NCBI GenBank assembly: GCA_018267135.1 | Contig: JAFDZA010000002.1 | Coordinates: 1 to 64,000, forward strand | DNA length: 64,000 bases | Direction of reading: 5' to 3' | Origin: Bacteroidota bacterium | Lineage (GTDB): Bacteria > Bacteroidota > Bacteroidia > Cytophagales > Cyclobacteriaceae | Shown here: positions 54,638 to 63,960 of the stretch, piece by piece | Layout: every line of letters starts with the position of its first letter | How positions within the stretch are numbered: the first letter of the stretch is position 1 | The notes under the pieces: model-generated | The model's input: the letters and a program-made list of their open reading frames with translations, nothing else | Databases searched by the model: none | What the model was told of the DNA's origin: nothing | Made by a program: the position numbers and the translations under genes

Positions 54638-56431
54638 ATGAAGGAGATGGACAACATCCGCAATTTTTGCATTATCGCCCATATTGACCATGGCAAAAGC
54701 ACCCTGGCCGACCGCCTGCTGGAGTTTACCGGCACGCTAAACCAGCGCCAAATGCAGGCTCAGGTGCTCGATAACATGGATCTGGAGCGGGAAAAAGGAA
54801 TCACCATTAAAGCACACGCCATACAGATGAACTACCGGTTAGAAAACCGGGAATATACCCTGAACCTGATTGATACCCCCGGCCACGTTGATTTTTCTTA
54901 TGAAGTAAGCCGTTCTATTGCCGCCTGCGAAGGGGCGCTTTTAATTGTAGATGCCGCACAGGGCATTCAGGCACAAACAATTTCTAATTTATATCTGGCG
55001 CTCGACCATGATCTGGAAATTATACCGGTACTTAATAAGATTGATTTACCGGCTGCCATGCCGGAAGAAGTAACCGACCAGATTGTGGATTTAATCGGAT
55101 GCCAACGCGAAGACGTAATCCGTGCCAGCGCCAAAGAAGGGGTGGGAATAGAAGAAATACTAAAGGCGGTGGTGCATCGTGTTTCGCCCCCCAAAGGAAA
55201 TGGAAAGGCTCCTTTACAGGCTATGATTTTTGATTCGGTGTTCAATTCCTTCAGAGGTATTGAAGTGTACTTCCGGGTATTTAACGGGGTGATCAAAAAA
55301 AATGATAAAGTAAAATTTGTTAATACCGGCATGGAATACAATGCCGATGAAATCGGAGTACTGAAATTAGATAAACACCCGCGCGAAGAAATCAGCACCG
55401 GCAATGTGGGCTATCTCATCTCCGGCATTAAGGTAGCCAAAGAAGTGAAGGTAGGAGATACCATTACCCTTGCGGCCAACCCGGGCGAAGCCATCAAAGG
55501 TTTTGAAAACGTAAAACCCATGGTGTTTGCCGGCATTTACCCGGTCGAAACATCCGAGTTTGAAGAGCTCCGCGCTTCCATGGAAAAACTGCAACTAAAC
55601 GATGCCGCACTGGTGTGGGAGCCGGAAACCTCGGCTGCCTTGGGCTTTGGCTTCCGGTGCGGGTTTCTCGGTATGCTGCACATGGAAATTGTGCAAGAAC
55701 GCTTGGAGCGTGAGTTTGGCATGACGGTAATTACCACCGTACCCTCTGTAGAATTCCGGGCCACCCTTACCAGCGGAGAAATTATTACAATTAACGCCCC
55801 CTCCGAAATGCCCGACCCCACTACCATGGCTTTTATTGAGGAACCATTTATCGCGGCTCAGATTATTTCCAAAGCTGAGTTTATCGGGCCGATCATCACG
55901 CTCTGCATGGATAAACGCGGAATCATTAAAAACCAGGTTTACCTGACGAGCGACCGCGTAGAACTGTCGTTTGATATGCCACTTTCGGAAATCGTTTTTG
56001 ATTTCTTCGATAAACTGAAAACTATTTCTAAAGGATATGCTTCCTTAGATTACCACCTTATTGGGTTCCGCGAAAGCGACATGGTAAAATTAGATGTGAT
56101 GCTGAATGGCGACCGCGTAGATGCGCTTTCGGCTATCGTGCACCGGGCCAAGTCGTATGAATGGGGAAGAAAACTGTGCGAAAAATTAAAAGAACTGATT
56201 CCGCGCCACATGTTTGAAGTGGCCATTCAGGCCAGCATTGGCCAGAAAATTATTGCCAGAGAAACGGTAAGTGCCATGCGCAAAAACGTATTAGCCAAAT
56301 GTTATGGCGGAGATATCTCGCGGAAGCGAAAACTATTAGAAAAACAAAAAAAGGGAAAGAAGCGCATGCGGCAGATTGGCACGGTAGAAGTACCACAGGA
56401 AGCGTTTATGGCTGTATTGAAAATAAACTAA
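54638..56431 (+). CDS. lepA: Elongation factor 4 (LepA)
   Basis: A 597-aa translational GTPase matching LepA/EF4 in length and motifs: G1 AHIDHGKST at 14-22, [15 protein letters not shown], and the LepA C-terminal domain rich in basic residues ([20 protein letters not shown]). It back-translocates or remodels stalled ribosomes and supports 30S assembly. The ATG at 54638 precedes a second ATG at 54647 that gives the more usual [12 protein letters not shown] start. Confidence 0.97.
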   Translation: MKEMDNIRNFCIIAHIDHGKSTLADRLLEFTGTLNQRQMQAQVLDNMDLEREKGITIKAHAIQMNYRLENREYTLNLIDTPGHVDFSYEVSRSIAACEGALLIVDAAQGIQAQTISNLYLALDHDLEIIPVLNKIDLPAAMPEEVTDQIVDLIGCQREDVIRASAKEGVGIEEILKAVVHRVSPPKGNGKAPLQAMIFDSVFNSFRGIEVYFRVFNGVIKKNDKVKFVNTGMEYNADEIGVLKLDKHPREEISTGNVGYLISGIKVAKEVKVGDTITLAANPGEAIKGFENVKPMVFAGIYPVETSEFEELRASMEKLQLNDAALVWEPETSAALGFGFRCGFLGMLHMEIVQERLEREFGMTVITTVPSVEFRATLTSGEIITINAPSEMPDPTTMAFIEEPFIAAQIISKAEFIGPIITLCMDKRGIIKNQVYLTSDRVELSFDMPLSEIVFDFFDKLKTISKGYASLDYHLIGFRESDMVKLDVMLNGDRVDALSAIVHRAKSYEWGRKLCEKLKELIPRHMFEVAIQASIGQKIIARETVSAMRKNVLAKCYGGDISRKRKLLEKQKKGKKRMRQIGTVEVPQEAFMAVLKIN

Positions 56432-56466
56432 CTACCTAATTGGCTTTGCGCTAAACGCTAAACAAA

Positions 56467-57351
56467 ATGACGAAACCAACCTACACCCTGATAGACGGAC
56501 GCAAAGTATCGAACGACATCAAAGCGGAGATTGCCCTGAAGGTAGCCGAGCGCAAGCAGCAAAATAAAAAAGTGCCACACCTGGCTATTATTTTAGTAGG
56601 AGATGACGGGGCCAGCCAAACGTATGTAGATAATAAAGTAAAGGCTTGCAAAGCAGCCGGTTTTCATTACACCATGATGCGTTTTGCCGATACCATCAGT
56701 GAAGATAAACTGATTAAACACATAGATCAGGTAAACCGCGATGAAGATGTAGATGGCTTCATTGTGCAGTTGCCGCTGCCGGCTCATATTAGTGTAGAGC
56801 GTATTACCGAAAAAATTCGGGCCGATAAAGATGTGGATGGGTTTACCAACCGGAATTTCGGAAGCATTTTCTCTAAGAACCCATTGCTGATGCCGGCCAC
56901 TCCGTATGGAGTAATTGAATTGCTGAAACGCTACAACATTGAAACCGAAGGCAGGCATTGCGTAGTGGTAGGCGCCAGCCGCATTGCCGGGGCTCCCCTC
57001 AGCATGATGCTAACCGAACAAGGTCACGCCACAGTAACCATTTGCCACAAATACACGCAGGATATAAAAAGCTATACACAGCAGGCTGATATTTTACTGG
57101 TGGCCGTAGGCAAACCAGGTTTAATTACGGCTGATATGGTGAAAGAAGGAGCCGTAGTAATTGATATTGGCACCAGCAAAGTAGATGACCCCTCCAAGCC
57201 GAACGGATTTTCTATTAAGGGCGATGTGGATTTTAAAAATGTAGCCCCCAAAACTTCGTTTATCACGCCTGTGCCGGGTGGTGTGGGGCCTATGACAATT
57301 GCCTCGTTGCTGCTCAATACCCTTAAAGCTACAGAGCTGCGCCATCCGTAG
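56467..57351 (+). CDS. folD: Bifunctional methylenetetrahydrofolate dehydrogenase/cyclohydrolase
   Basis: A 294-aa FolD with the catalytic Tyr/Lys pair Y53 and K57 in SQTYVDNK, the DGFIVQLPLP motif, and the C-terminal PVPGGVGPMT motif. It interconverts 5,10-methylene- and 10-formyl-tetrahydrofolate using NADP in the cytoplasm. It lies 35 bp after lepA. Folate biosynthesis genes pabB and pabC are two genes further on. Confidence 0.97.
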   Translation: MTKPTYTLIDGRKVSNDIKAEIALKVAERKQQNKKVPHLAIILVGDDGASQTYVDNKVKACKAAGFHYTMMRFADTISEDKLIKHIDQVNRDEDVDGFIVQLPLPAHISVERITEKIRADKDVDGFTNRNFGSIFSKNPLLMPATPYGVIELLKRYNIETEGRHCVVVGASRIAGAPLSMMLTEQGHATVTICHKYTQDIKSYTQQADILLVAVGKPGLITADMVKEGAVVIDIGTSKVDDPSKPNGFSIKGDVDFKNVAPKTSFITPVPGGVGPMTIASLLLNTLKATELRHP

Positions 57352-57398
57352 CATTTGTTGGCAACCGGGTGTAAATACATTTACGGTTAAATAGAAAA

Positions 57399-58022
57399 AT
57401 GAAGACTTCACTCATTCACCCCGCTACGGCACTTCCGGTCATGGAGTCTTTCTATACAATACAAGGCGAAGGCTTTTACCAGGGGCACGCTGCTTATTTT
57501 ATCCGTCTGGCCGGATGCGATGTGGGCTGTGTTTGGTGCGATGTAAAAGAATCGTGGAATGAACAGGCGCATCCGATAAAAGAGGTGGCCGAGATGATAA
57601 CTGAAGTAAAAAAATCGGGTTGTAAATTAGTTGTCATTACAGGCGGAGAACCTGCCCAGCATAATCTGGAATTTTTAACAAACGAAATTCAAAATGCCGG
57701 ACGGCAAACGCACATTGAAACATCCGGTGCTTACCCGCTTACCGGGAAATGGAATTGGGTTTGCCTGTCGCCCAAAAAATTTAAGCCACCGCATCCGTCT
57801 GTTTTCCAAAAAGCTGACGAACTGAAGATCATTGTTTATAATAAAAGTGATTTTAGCTGGGCCGAAGAAAATGCAGCTCACGTATCTAAACATTGTCATT
57901 TATTTTTGCAGCCGGAGTGGTCGCGCGAAAAAGAGATCATGCCGGAGATCCTTAACTACGTCAAGGCTAACCCGGCATGGAAAGTGTCGTTGCAGATTCA
58001 TAAGTACATGAACATTCCGTAA
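57399..58022 (+). CDS. queE: 7-carboxy-7-deazaguanine synthase (radical SAM)
   Basis: A 207-aa radical-SAM enzyme of the QueE family. The iron-sulfur motif is CxxxCxxC at C40, C44 and C47 in AGCDVGCVWCDVKESW, preceded by FYTIQGEGFYQGH and followed by the GGEP motif. It makes 7-carboxy-7-deazaguanine, a precursor of queuosine tRNA modification. Other queuosine genes are not in the window. It starts 47 bp after folD. Confidence 0.94.
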   Translation: MKTSLIHPATALPVMESFYTIQGEGFYQGHAAYFIRLAGCDVGCVWCDVKESWNEQAHPIKEVAEMITEVKKSGCKLVVITGGEPAQHNLEFLTNEIQNAGRQTHIETSGAYPLTGKWNWVCLSPKKFKPPHPSVFQKADELKIIVYNKSDFSWAEENAAHVSKHCHLFLQPEWSREKEIMPEILNYVKANPAWKVSLQIHKYMNIP

Positions 58023-58076
58023 AGAAAAAAGGCAGGCAATACGGAAGACGTTTCGGTTCGCCATCCATTAATACCC

Positions 58077-59048
58077 ATGACTATTTCCGAATTTGAGTTG
58101 ACATTGAACGATTGGGGAAGAAAGCAAATCCCTTTTTTGTTTTTAGTTGATTTTGAAATGGAAAGACCGTGTGCCTGGCCGCTGAACCAAGTGCCCGGTG
58201 AAATTCTATTTTCAATGAATGGAATTTCGAATGTTACGGGCACCCCACGTTCTCCATTAACGGAAATAAAACTGAACCCACAACCCATTTCACCAAACGA
58301 ATATAACTCTCGATTTAACTTTGTTAAAAAAAGAATTTTGTTGGGCGATTCATACCTTGTTAACCTCACTATAAAAACACCTCTTGATTTGAAGGGTACG
58401 CTGGAAGAAATTTATTTTCGGACTAACACCTCATACAAACTTTGGTGGAAAGAAAATTTTTTGGTCTTTTCTCCCGAAACATTCGTACAGATAAAAAACA
58501 AAAAAATTTTTTCATACCCCATGAAAGGTACGGTAGATGCTTCCCTGCCCGATGCAGAAGAAATGCTGATGCAAGACATCAAAGAACTTTCAGAACATAT
58601 TACCATCGTAGATCTGATCCGCAATGATCTGAGTGTTGTGTCCACCAATGTACAGGTAACGAAATTCCGGTATCTTGAAAAGATAAAAACGAATAAAAAA
58701 GATCTGCTCCAAACCAGCTCTGAGATTGCAGGCGACTTGCCGGAAAATTATATATTAAAGCTGGGCTCTATCTTGGTGTCGCTGCTCCCGGCTGGCAGCA
58801 TTAGCGGGGCTCCTAAAAACGAAACAATTAAAATTATCAAAGAAACCGAAAAAGAAACCCGGGGCTACTACACCGGGGTAATGGGAATTTTCGATGGCCA
58901 AAATTTAGACAGTGCAGTTATGATACGTTTTATAGAACAAGCCGGCCACCGGTTCTATTACCGAAGCGGAGGAGGCATCACATCTCAAAGCGAAGCAAGG
59001 AAAGAATACCAGGAAATAGTAGATAAAATTTATGTGCCGGTTTATTGA
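58077..59048 (+). CDS. pabB: Aminodeoxychorismate synthase component I
   Basis: A 323-aa chorismate-binding enzyme of the PabB type, with SYPMKGTVDASL (usually PIRGT), IVDLIRNDLSVV, GSISGAPKNETIKII, and YYRSGGGITSQS. It converts chorismate and ammonia to 4-amino-4-deoxychorismate for folate synthesis. It is shorter than the proteobacterial enzyme. The gene overlaps the following pabC by 17 bp, indicating coupled translation. Confidence 0.92.
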   Translation: MTISEFELTLNDWGRKQIPFLFLVDFEMERPCAWPLNQVPGEILFSMNGISNVTGTPRSPLTEIKLNPQPISPNEYNSRFNFVKKRILLGDSYLVNLTIKTPLDLKGTLEEIYFRTNTSYKLWWKENFLVFSPETFVQIKNKKIFSYPMKGTVDASLPDAEEMLMQDIKELSEHITIVDLIRNDLSVVSTNVQVTKFRYLEKIKTNKKDLLQTSSEIAGDLPENYILKLGSILVSLLPAGSISGAPKNETIKIIKETEKETRGYYTGVMGIFDGQNLDSAVMIRFIEQAGHRFYYRSGGGITSQSEARKEYQEIVDKIYVPVY

Positions 59049-59625
59049 ATCAATTCGCTTAAGCGAGGGCACCATCCAAAACCTGGAATACCATCAACAG
59101 CGGGTAAACTATGCTGTATCAAATTATTTTCCTGAACACCAACCGGTTGAACTGAAAAAGTTATTAAACGAATGCCCGCTGCCCACCCTCGGTTTACATA
59201 AAATCCGGTTGACCTATGGCCGGGATGTACACGAAGTAAAAATAAGTTTATACGTGGCCAAACCGATCCAAAGATTAAAAATTGTGTACGATGACATAAT
59301 AGATTATGCCCATAAGTTTGAAGACCGTTCTCAATTGAGTCAATTATTATTGCAAAAAGGAGAGGCTGATGAGATCATCATCGTAAAAAACGGATTGGTA
59401 ACAGATGCTTCTTTTGCCAACCTCCTCTTTAAAAGAAAAGACCAATGGGTTACGCCTCATTCCTATTTACTGAACGGCACTCAGCGCCAGTTTCTGTTAA
59501 ATCAAAAAATAATTGAAGAAGAAACTATCCGGATTAAAGATTTTCATCGTTATGAAAAAGTAAAACTAATTAATGCCCTGCTGGAGCGTAGCGGACCGGA
59601 GATAGATATAAATCGAATTGAATAG
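59032..59625 (+). CDS. pabC: Aminodeoxychorismate lyase-like class IV aminotransferase
   Basis: A 197-aa fold-type IV PLP protein that would act right after PabB, releasing pyruvate to form 4-aminobenzoate. The probable PLP lysine lies in YAHKFEDRSQL, followed by the conserved GEADEIIIVKNGLVTDAS and FANLLF. It is shorter than PabC of proteobacteria (about 270 aa), mainly at the N-terminus, as in other Bacteroidota. Assignment rests on family pattern and the overlap with pabB. Confidence 0.85.
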   Translation: MCRFIESIRLSEGTIQNLEYHQQRVNYAVSNYFPEHQPVELKKLLNECPLPTLGLHKIRLTYGRDVHEVKISLYVAKPIQRLKIVYDDIIDYAHKFEDRSQLSQLLLQKGEADEIIIVKNGLVTDASFANLLFKRKDQWVTPHSYLLNGTQRQFLLNQKIIEEETIRIKDFHRYEKVKLINALLERSGPEIDINRIE

Positions 59626-59630
59626 TAGCT

Positions 59631-61514
59631 TTGAATATGAAATATTTTGTCTTTTTATTCTTACCTTTTATTTCATGGGGTCAGGCGCTTTCTACAAAAA
59701 ATAAAAAAGCCATCTCACTGTATGTGGAAGCCGACAACTACCGCGTGCGCGGACAGTACGATCAGGCCATTCGTTTGCTGAAGCAGGCTATTGAAAAAGA
59801 TAAAAAATTTGAAGAAGCCTATTACCGGTTGGGGCTTACCTGTAAAGGGGCCGAAGATTTAAAAAATGCCTGCGATGCTTTCGAAAAAGCATTAGCCCTC
59901 ACGCCTTATCCGGTAAAACAAAAAAAATATTTCTATGCTTTAGCCGAGAATTATTTGCGCTCTGGTAAATACGAAGAGGCCAAAACAAATACCGAAAAAT
60001 ACCTTTCTATAGAAAAGAATGATAAGCCAAAGATTGATCAGGCCGCCTTGTGGAAGATACAGTGTGAATATGCCCTCCTTCACCGGAATGAAAATAGAGG
60101 GTACCTCATCAAGCCTATGAGCGACACCGTAAACGCCTACCCCATGCAATATTTTCCGGCCATTACAGCCGATGAGCAGGCGTTGGTTTTTACTGTACGT
60201 TACGGAAGGGCACATGATGATAACGAGGATATTTTTATTTCCCGGAAAGAAAATGGCCGGTGGCAAGCGCCCGTTTCTATTTCTGAAAACATTAATTCCG
60301 ATTACCGTGAAGGCGCCTGCAGCCTGTCGGCTGATGGCCGTCATTTAATTTTTACGATTTGCGGCCCGCGTGGCTGCGATTTGTTTGAAAGTAAAAAAGA
60401 AGGAGAAATATGGAGCAAGCCAAAAAATTTGGGTCCCAGTGTAAATAGCTCCGGATGGGAAGCACAACCCTCTCTTTCGGCCGATGGCAATGAGTTGTAT
60501 TTTGTAAGCGACCGCAAAGGCGGAGTGGGAGGGTACGACATTTGGTATTCTCAAAAAGACTCTGCCGGCAAATGGATGAAAGCAAAAAATTTGGGCCAAC
60601 CGGTAAATACCCCGTTTGATGAGATCGCTCCATACATTCATGTAAATAATCACAATCTATATTATGCATCGAATGGGCTTCCCGGCTTTGGCGGCTACGA
60701 TATTTTCGTTTCCGAGAAAACAGATAGCCAATGGCAAACGCCTGAAAATCTGGGCGCCCCACTGAATGATTTTCAAGATCAATATTCATTTGTGGTAACC
60801 AGCAATGGGGCTACGGCATTTTATTCGCGTGAAGAAGGACGGAACAAAAGTAAAATTTATCAGACCTATATTCCGGAGGCCCTGCGTGTGCGCAAGCGAG
60901 GCAACGTAGTGAAAGGAGTGGTTTTTGATGCGGACACCAAAAAATTTCTTAAAACAAAAGTGGAATTGTTTGACCTGCAACGAAATCAAAAAATTTCTTC
61001 ATTTACATCCGACTCTGTTACCGGTCAATATATTATTGTGATCCCCGGAAAATCGGAGTATGCCCTGCACGTGGCCGAGCAGGGTTATTTGTTCAGCAGT
61101 TTGCATTTTAATTACCGGGAAAAAGATCAGGACCGCCCGCTCCAAATGGATATTGCTTTACAAGCCATTAAAAAAAATGCCATAACTGTCTTAAACAATA
61201 TATTCTTTGAGTACAACCAATATCAGATCAACCCCATATCGTACACCGAGTTAGATGAAGCATGGAAGTTGCTGAAAGAAAACCCTTCGGTGAAGGTGGA
61301 GATCAGTGGGCATACCGATAATGTAGGCAATGAAAATTATAACCAGCTACTCTCGCAAAAAAGAGCCCAATCGGTAGCCGATTACCTGATACTAAAAGGA
61401 ATTGCGCCCGAGCGGCTCAGGCAAGTAGGCTGGGGCTCGAAAAAACCGATTAAGCCAAATGATACCGAAGAAAACCGACAGGCAAACCGAAGGATTGAGT
61501 TTAAGATATGGTAA
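59631..61514 (+). CDS. OmpA-family protein with TPR, PD40 propeller and carboxypeptidase-regulatory domains (PorE-like)
   Basis: A 627-aa exported protein with a signal peptide (ending near SWGQ), TPR repeats (about 25-125), PD40/WD40-like propeller repeats (about 165-410; LSADGNELYFVSDRKGGVGG), a carboxypeptidase-regulatory-like domain (about 425-510), and a C-terminal OmpA peptidoglycan-binding domain (VEISGHTDNVGNENYN, QANRRIEF). The order matches PorE, which anchors the T9SS to peptidoglycan in Porphyromonas gingivalis. Other Bacteroidota proteins share this architecture, so the T9SS role is likely but not certain. It starts 5 bp after pabC. Confidence 0.85.
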   Translation: MNMKYFVFLFLPFISWGQALSTKNKKAISLYVEADNYRVRGQYDQAIRLLKQAIEKDKKFEEAYYRLGLTCKGAEDLKNACDAFEKALALTPYPVKQKKYFYALAENYLRSGKYEEAKTNTEKYLSIEKNDKPKIDQAALWKIQCEYALLHRNENRGYLIKPMSDTVNAYPMQYFPAITADEQALVFTVRYGRAHDDNEDIFISRKENGRWQAPVSISENINSDYREGACSLSADGRHLIFTICGPRGCDLFESKKEGEIWSKPKNLGPSVNSSGWEAQPSLSADGNELYFVSDRKGGVGGYDIWYSQKDSAGKWMKAKNLGQPVNTPFDEIAPYIHVNNHNLYYASNGLPGFGGYDIFVSEKTDSQWQTPENLGAPLNDFQDQYSFVVTSNGATAFYSREEGRNKSKIYQTYIPEALRVRKRGNVVKGVVFDADTKKFLKTKVELFDLQRNQKISSFTSDSVTGQYIIVIPGKSEYALHVAEQGYLFSSLHFNYREKDQDRPLQMDIALQAIKKNAITVLNNIFFEYNQYQINPISYTELDEAWKLLKENPSVKVEISGHTDNVGNENYNQLLSQKRAQSVADYLILKGIAPERLRQVGWGSKKPIKPNDTEENRQANRRIEFKIW

Positions 61515-61563
61515 GGGTTAAATTAGTTCTAAGGCCTTGCTAACCAGATATTTTCAGGTAGCT

Positions 61564-61594
61564 TTTGTTTTATTTACCAATTGCCCTACATTTG
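61564..61594 (+). promoter_or_regulatory. Promoter of the tRNA-Trp-secE-nusG operon
   Basis: TTTG at 61564-61567 and TACATTTG at 61587-61594 are separated by 19 bp, the Bacteroidota sigma-A arrangement. The tRNA gene begins 54 bp downstream. Confidence 0.75.
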
Positions 61595-61648
61595 CAATCC
61601 TTTTGAAAATAGGCGAAACGGGCTGAAACAGAAGGAAAGAATTAAGAT

Positions 61649-61719
61649 ACGGGTGTAGTTCAACGGTAGAATAGCGGTCTCCAAAACCGTTGATCTTGGT
61701 TCGAATCCAGGCACCCGTG
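61649..61719 (+). tRNA. tRNA-Trp (anticodon CCA)
   Basis: All four arms can be drawn: acceptor ACGGGTG/CACCCGT, D arm GTTC/GAAT, anticodon arm GCGGT/ACCGT around the loop CTCCAAA with anticodon CCA at 61681-61683, and T arm CTTGG/CCAGG around TTCGAAT. The 3' CCA is not encoded. It precedes secE, a common arrangement. Confidence 0.95.
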
Positions 61720-61736
61720 CAAAACTGAAATCTAGA

Positions 61737-61928
61737 ATGGAAAAGTTAAAGAATTACGTCCTCGATTCGATTGAGGAAATCCGCACCCGGGTTACGTGGC
61801 CCAAATTTAACGAGCTGCAAAACAGTGCTATTTTGGTATTGGTAGCTTCCTTAATTTTTGCAATCGTTATTGGATTGATTGACTTTGGGTTCAATAACGC
61901 TTTGCATTGGTTTTACCGAGAATTTTAA
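61737..61928 (+). CDS. secE: Preprotein translocase subunit SecE
   Basis: A 63-aa single-span SecE with the cytoplasmic helix (VLDSIEEIRTRVTWPKFNEL) and one membrane helix (about 28-50). It stabilises SecY in the translocon. Its place between tRNA-Trp and nusG is the standard order. Confidence 0.95.
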   Translation: MEKLKNYVLDSIEEIRTRVTWPKFNELQNSAILVLVASLIFAIVIGLIDFGFNNALHWFYREF

Positions 61929-61932
61929 GATC

Positions 61933-62493
61933 ATGGCAGAGTTAAAATGGTATGTGCTGCGCGTAATAAGCGGGCAGGAAAAGAAAATCAAATCGTATCT
62001 CGAAACCGAAATCGAGCGCTCGAAATTGAAAGACTTTATTCCGCAGGTATTAATTCCTTCCGAAAAAGTATATGAAATGCGGAACGGCAAAAAGCGTGTG
62101 CGCGAAAGAAATTTCTTTCCGGGCTATGTGCTGGTATCAGCCGACTTGTCGAACGGGGAAGCCTATCACAAAGTAAACAACATACCCGGGGTAATCGGCT
62201 TTTTGGGAGCCAGCGGATCGAGTGCCACCAGCAAAGACCCGGTCGCCTTGAGGCAATCGGAAGTAAACCGCATCCTGGGTAAAGTAGATGAGGTAGATCA
62301 GTTTGAAGAAAAACTGGAAACCCCTTTCATAAAAGGAGAATCCGTAAAAGTAATGGATGGACCGTTTAGCGGCTTTACCGGCAGTGTGGAAGAGATTTTT
62401 GAAGACAAGAAAAAACTGAACGTGATGGTAAAGATTTTTGGACGCAATACCCCGGTAGAGCTTAGCTATATGCAAGTAGAGAAACTGGATTGA
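61933..62493 (+). CDS. nusG: Transcription antitermination/termination factor NusG
   Basis: A 186-aa NusG starting at the ATG at 61933, 4 bp after secE; an upstream ATG inside secE is ignored because NusG homology starts with MAELKWYVLRV. It has the NGN domain (VRERNFFPGYVLV) and a C-terminal KOW domain (VKVMDGPFSGFTGSVEEI). It couples RNA polymerase to ribosomes or Rho. A terminator follows. Confidence 0.96.
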   Translation: MAELKWYVLRVISGQEKKIKSYLETEIERSKLKDFIPQVLIPSEKVYEMRNGKKRVRERNFFPGYVLVSADLSNGEAYHKVNNIPGVIGFLGASGSSATSKDPVALRQSEVNRILGKVDEVDQFEEKLETPFIKGESVKVMDGPFSGFTGSVEEIFEDKKKLNVMVKIFGRNTPVELSYMQVEKLD

Positions 62494-62582
62494 TCTTAAA
62501 AATTAATCCTACCCAAATGGGTATTTGGTAAATGACGTGTCTCCTTTTTAAGAAAAACCGAAAAAACTCTTAAATCTTTGCG

Positions 62583-62618
62583 AAGCATCCCTCAATAAAA
62601 ATTTTGGGGATGCTTTTT
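62583..62618 (+). terminator. Intrinsic terminator after nusG
   Basis: AAGCATCCC (62583-62591) pairs with GGGATGCTT (62607-62615) and a T-run follows at 62614-62618. It separates the secE-nusG unit from the ribosomal-protein operon. Confidence 0.85.
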
Positions 62619-62645
62619 GTTTAAAAGGGTTTTTCCATACATTTG
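62616..62645 (+). promoter_or_regulatory. Promoter of the rplK-rplA-rplJ operon
   Basis: TTTG at 62616-62619 and TACATTTG at 62638-62645 are spaced by 18 bp, the same form as the promoter before tRNA-Trp. The -33 element overlaps the T-run of the preceding terminator. A 76-bp leader precedes rplK. Confidence 0.75.
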
Positions 62646-62721
62646 CAGTCCTTTTTGCATATCAAGGTTATAAAACACTGAAAATCAAGGCCGCACAAAG
62701 GCTTAAACGAAGATAAATATC

Positions 62722-63165
62722 ATGGCAAAGGAAGTAACTGGTTATTTGAAATTGCAGGTAAAAGGCGGCCAAGCCAACCCTGCTCCTCCTATTGGCCCGG
62801 CATTGGGTTCAAAAGGATTGAACATCATGGATTTTTGCAAGCAGTTTAATGCCCGCTCGCAAGACAAACAAGGTCAGGTTCTTCCGGTGCTGATCACCAT
62901 CTATAACGACAAATCGTTCGATTTTGTCATTAAAACCCCTCCGGCAGCCGTGCTGATAATGGAGGCTATCAAAATTCAAAAAGGATCCAAAGAACCCAAC
63001 CGTGCCAAGGTAGGGGCTATTTCTTGGGATCAGGTTAAAAAAATTGCAGAATTAAAAATGCCCGACCTCAATGCGTTTAAAGTAGAGTCGGCCATGAAAA
63101 TGATTGCCGGTACAGCACGCTCTATGGGTGTTACAGTAAGTGGTGTTGCTCCGTGGAATAAGTAA
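62722..63165 (+). CDS. rplK: 50S ribosomal protein L11
   Basis: A 147-aa L11 with the N-terminal proline-rich switch helix region ([20 protein letters not shown]) and the C-terminal RNA-binding domain ([10 protein letters not shown]). It forms the GTPase-associated centre with L10/L12. First gene of the L11-L1-L10 operon. Confidence 0.98.
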   Translation: MAKEVTGYLKLQVKGGQANPAPPIGPALGSKGLNIMDFCKQFNARSQDKQGQVLPVLITIYNDKSFDFVIKTPPAAVLIMEAIKIQKGSKEPNRAKVGAISWDQVKKIAELKMPDLNAFKVESAMKMIAGTARSMGVTVSGVAPWNK

Positions 63166-63252
63166 AATAGTTAACAGGTTAAGTTATAAGTAAGAACGCT
63201 TCCAAATCGAACCTACTAACGAATAACGGTTAACGATAACTAACAAAGAAAA

Positions 63253-63948
63253 ATGGCACGAGTATCAAAAAATAGAAAAGCGGTTCAGGCCAAGTTTAAC
63301 TTGGAGAAGGAATACTCTTTGACAGATGCGGCCAAAATGCTGAAGGACATCACCTTCACCAAATTTGACGCTTCGGTTGATTTGGATATCCGCCTGGGCA
63401 TTGACCCCAAAAAATCAGATCAGATGGTGCGTGGCGTGGTTTCTTTACCACACGGCTTAGGCAAAATAGTGCGGGTACTGGTGCTTTGCACCCCAGACAA
63501 AGCACAAGAGGCCAAAGATGCCGGAGCTGAGCACGTAGGACTGGACGAATATATTCAGAAAATAGAAGGCGGCTGGACCGATGTGGACGTAATCATTACC
63601 ATGCCTACCGTGATGGCTAAGGTAGGAAGACTGGGTAAAGTGCTGGGGCCCCGCGGCCTGATGCCCAACCCCAAATCAGGAACGGTTACACTCGAAGTAG
63701 GGAAAGCAGTAAAAGAAGTGAAAGCCGGTAAGGTTGATTTTAAGATTGACAAGCAGGGAATCATCCATGCTAGCATCGGCAAGGCCTCGTTTACGCCCGA
63801 AAAAATTAAAGATAACGCTGCTGAATTACTTAGTGCGGTGGTAAAATTAAAGCCGGCCTCGGCCAAAGGCACCTACATTCAAAGTGTATCGCTTTCTACC
63901 ACCATGAGCCCGGGTATTAAAATTGATTCTAACTCATTGGGCGTTTAA
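63253..63948 (+). CDS. rplA: 50S ribosomal protein L1
   Basis: A 231-aa L1 with the family motif [17 protein letters not shown] and the N-terminal [20 protein letters not shown]. It builds the L1 stalk and in many bacteria represses its own operon by binding the leader mRNA. It starts 87 bp after rplK. Confidence 0.98.
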   Translation: MARVSKNRKAVQAKFNLEKEYSLTDAAKMLKDITFTKFDASVDLDIRLGIDPKKSDQMVRGVVSLPHGLGKIVRVLVLCTPDKAQEAKDAGAEHVGLDEYIQKIEGGWTDVDVIITMPTVMAKVGRLGKVLGPRGLMPNPKSGTVTLEVGKAVKEVKAGKVDFKIDKQGIIHASIGKASFTPEKIKDNAAELLSAVVKLKPASAKGTYIQSVSLSTTMSPGIKIDSNSLGV

Positions 63949-63960
63949 TTAATAAAAACA

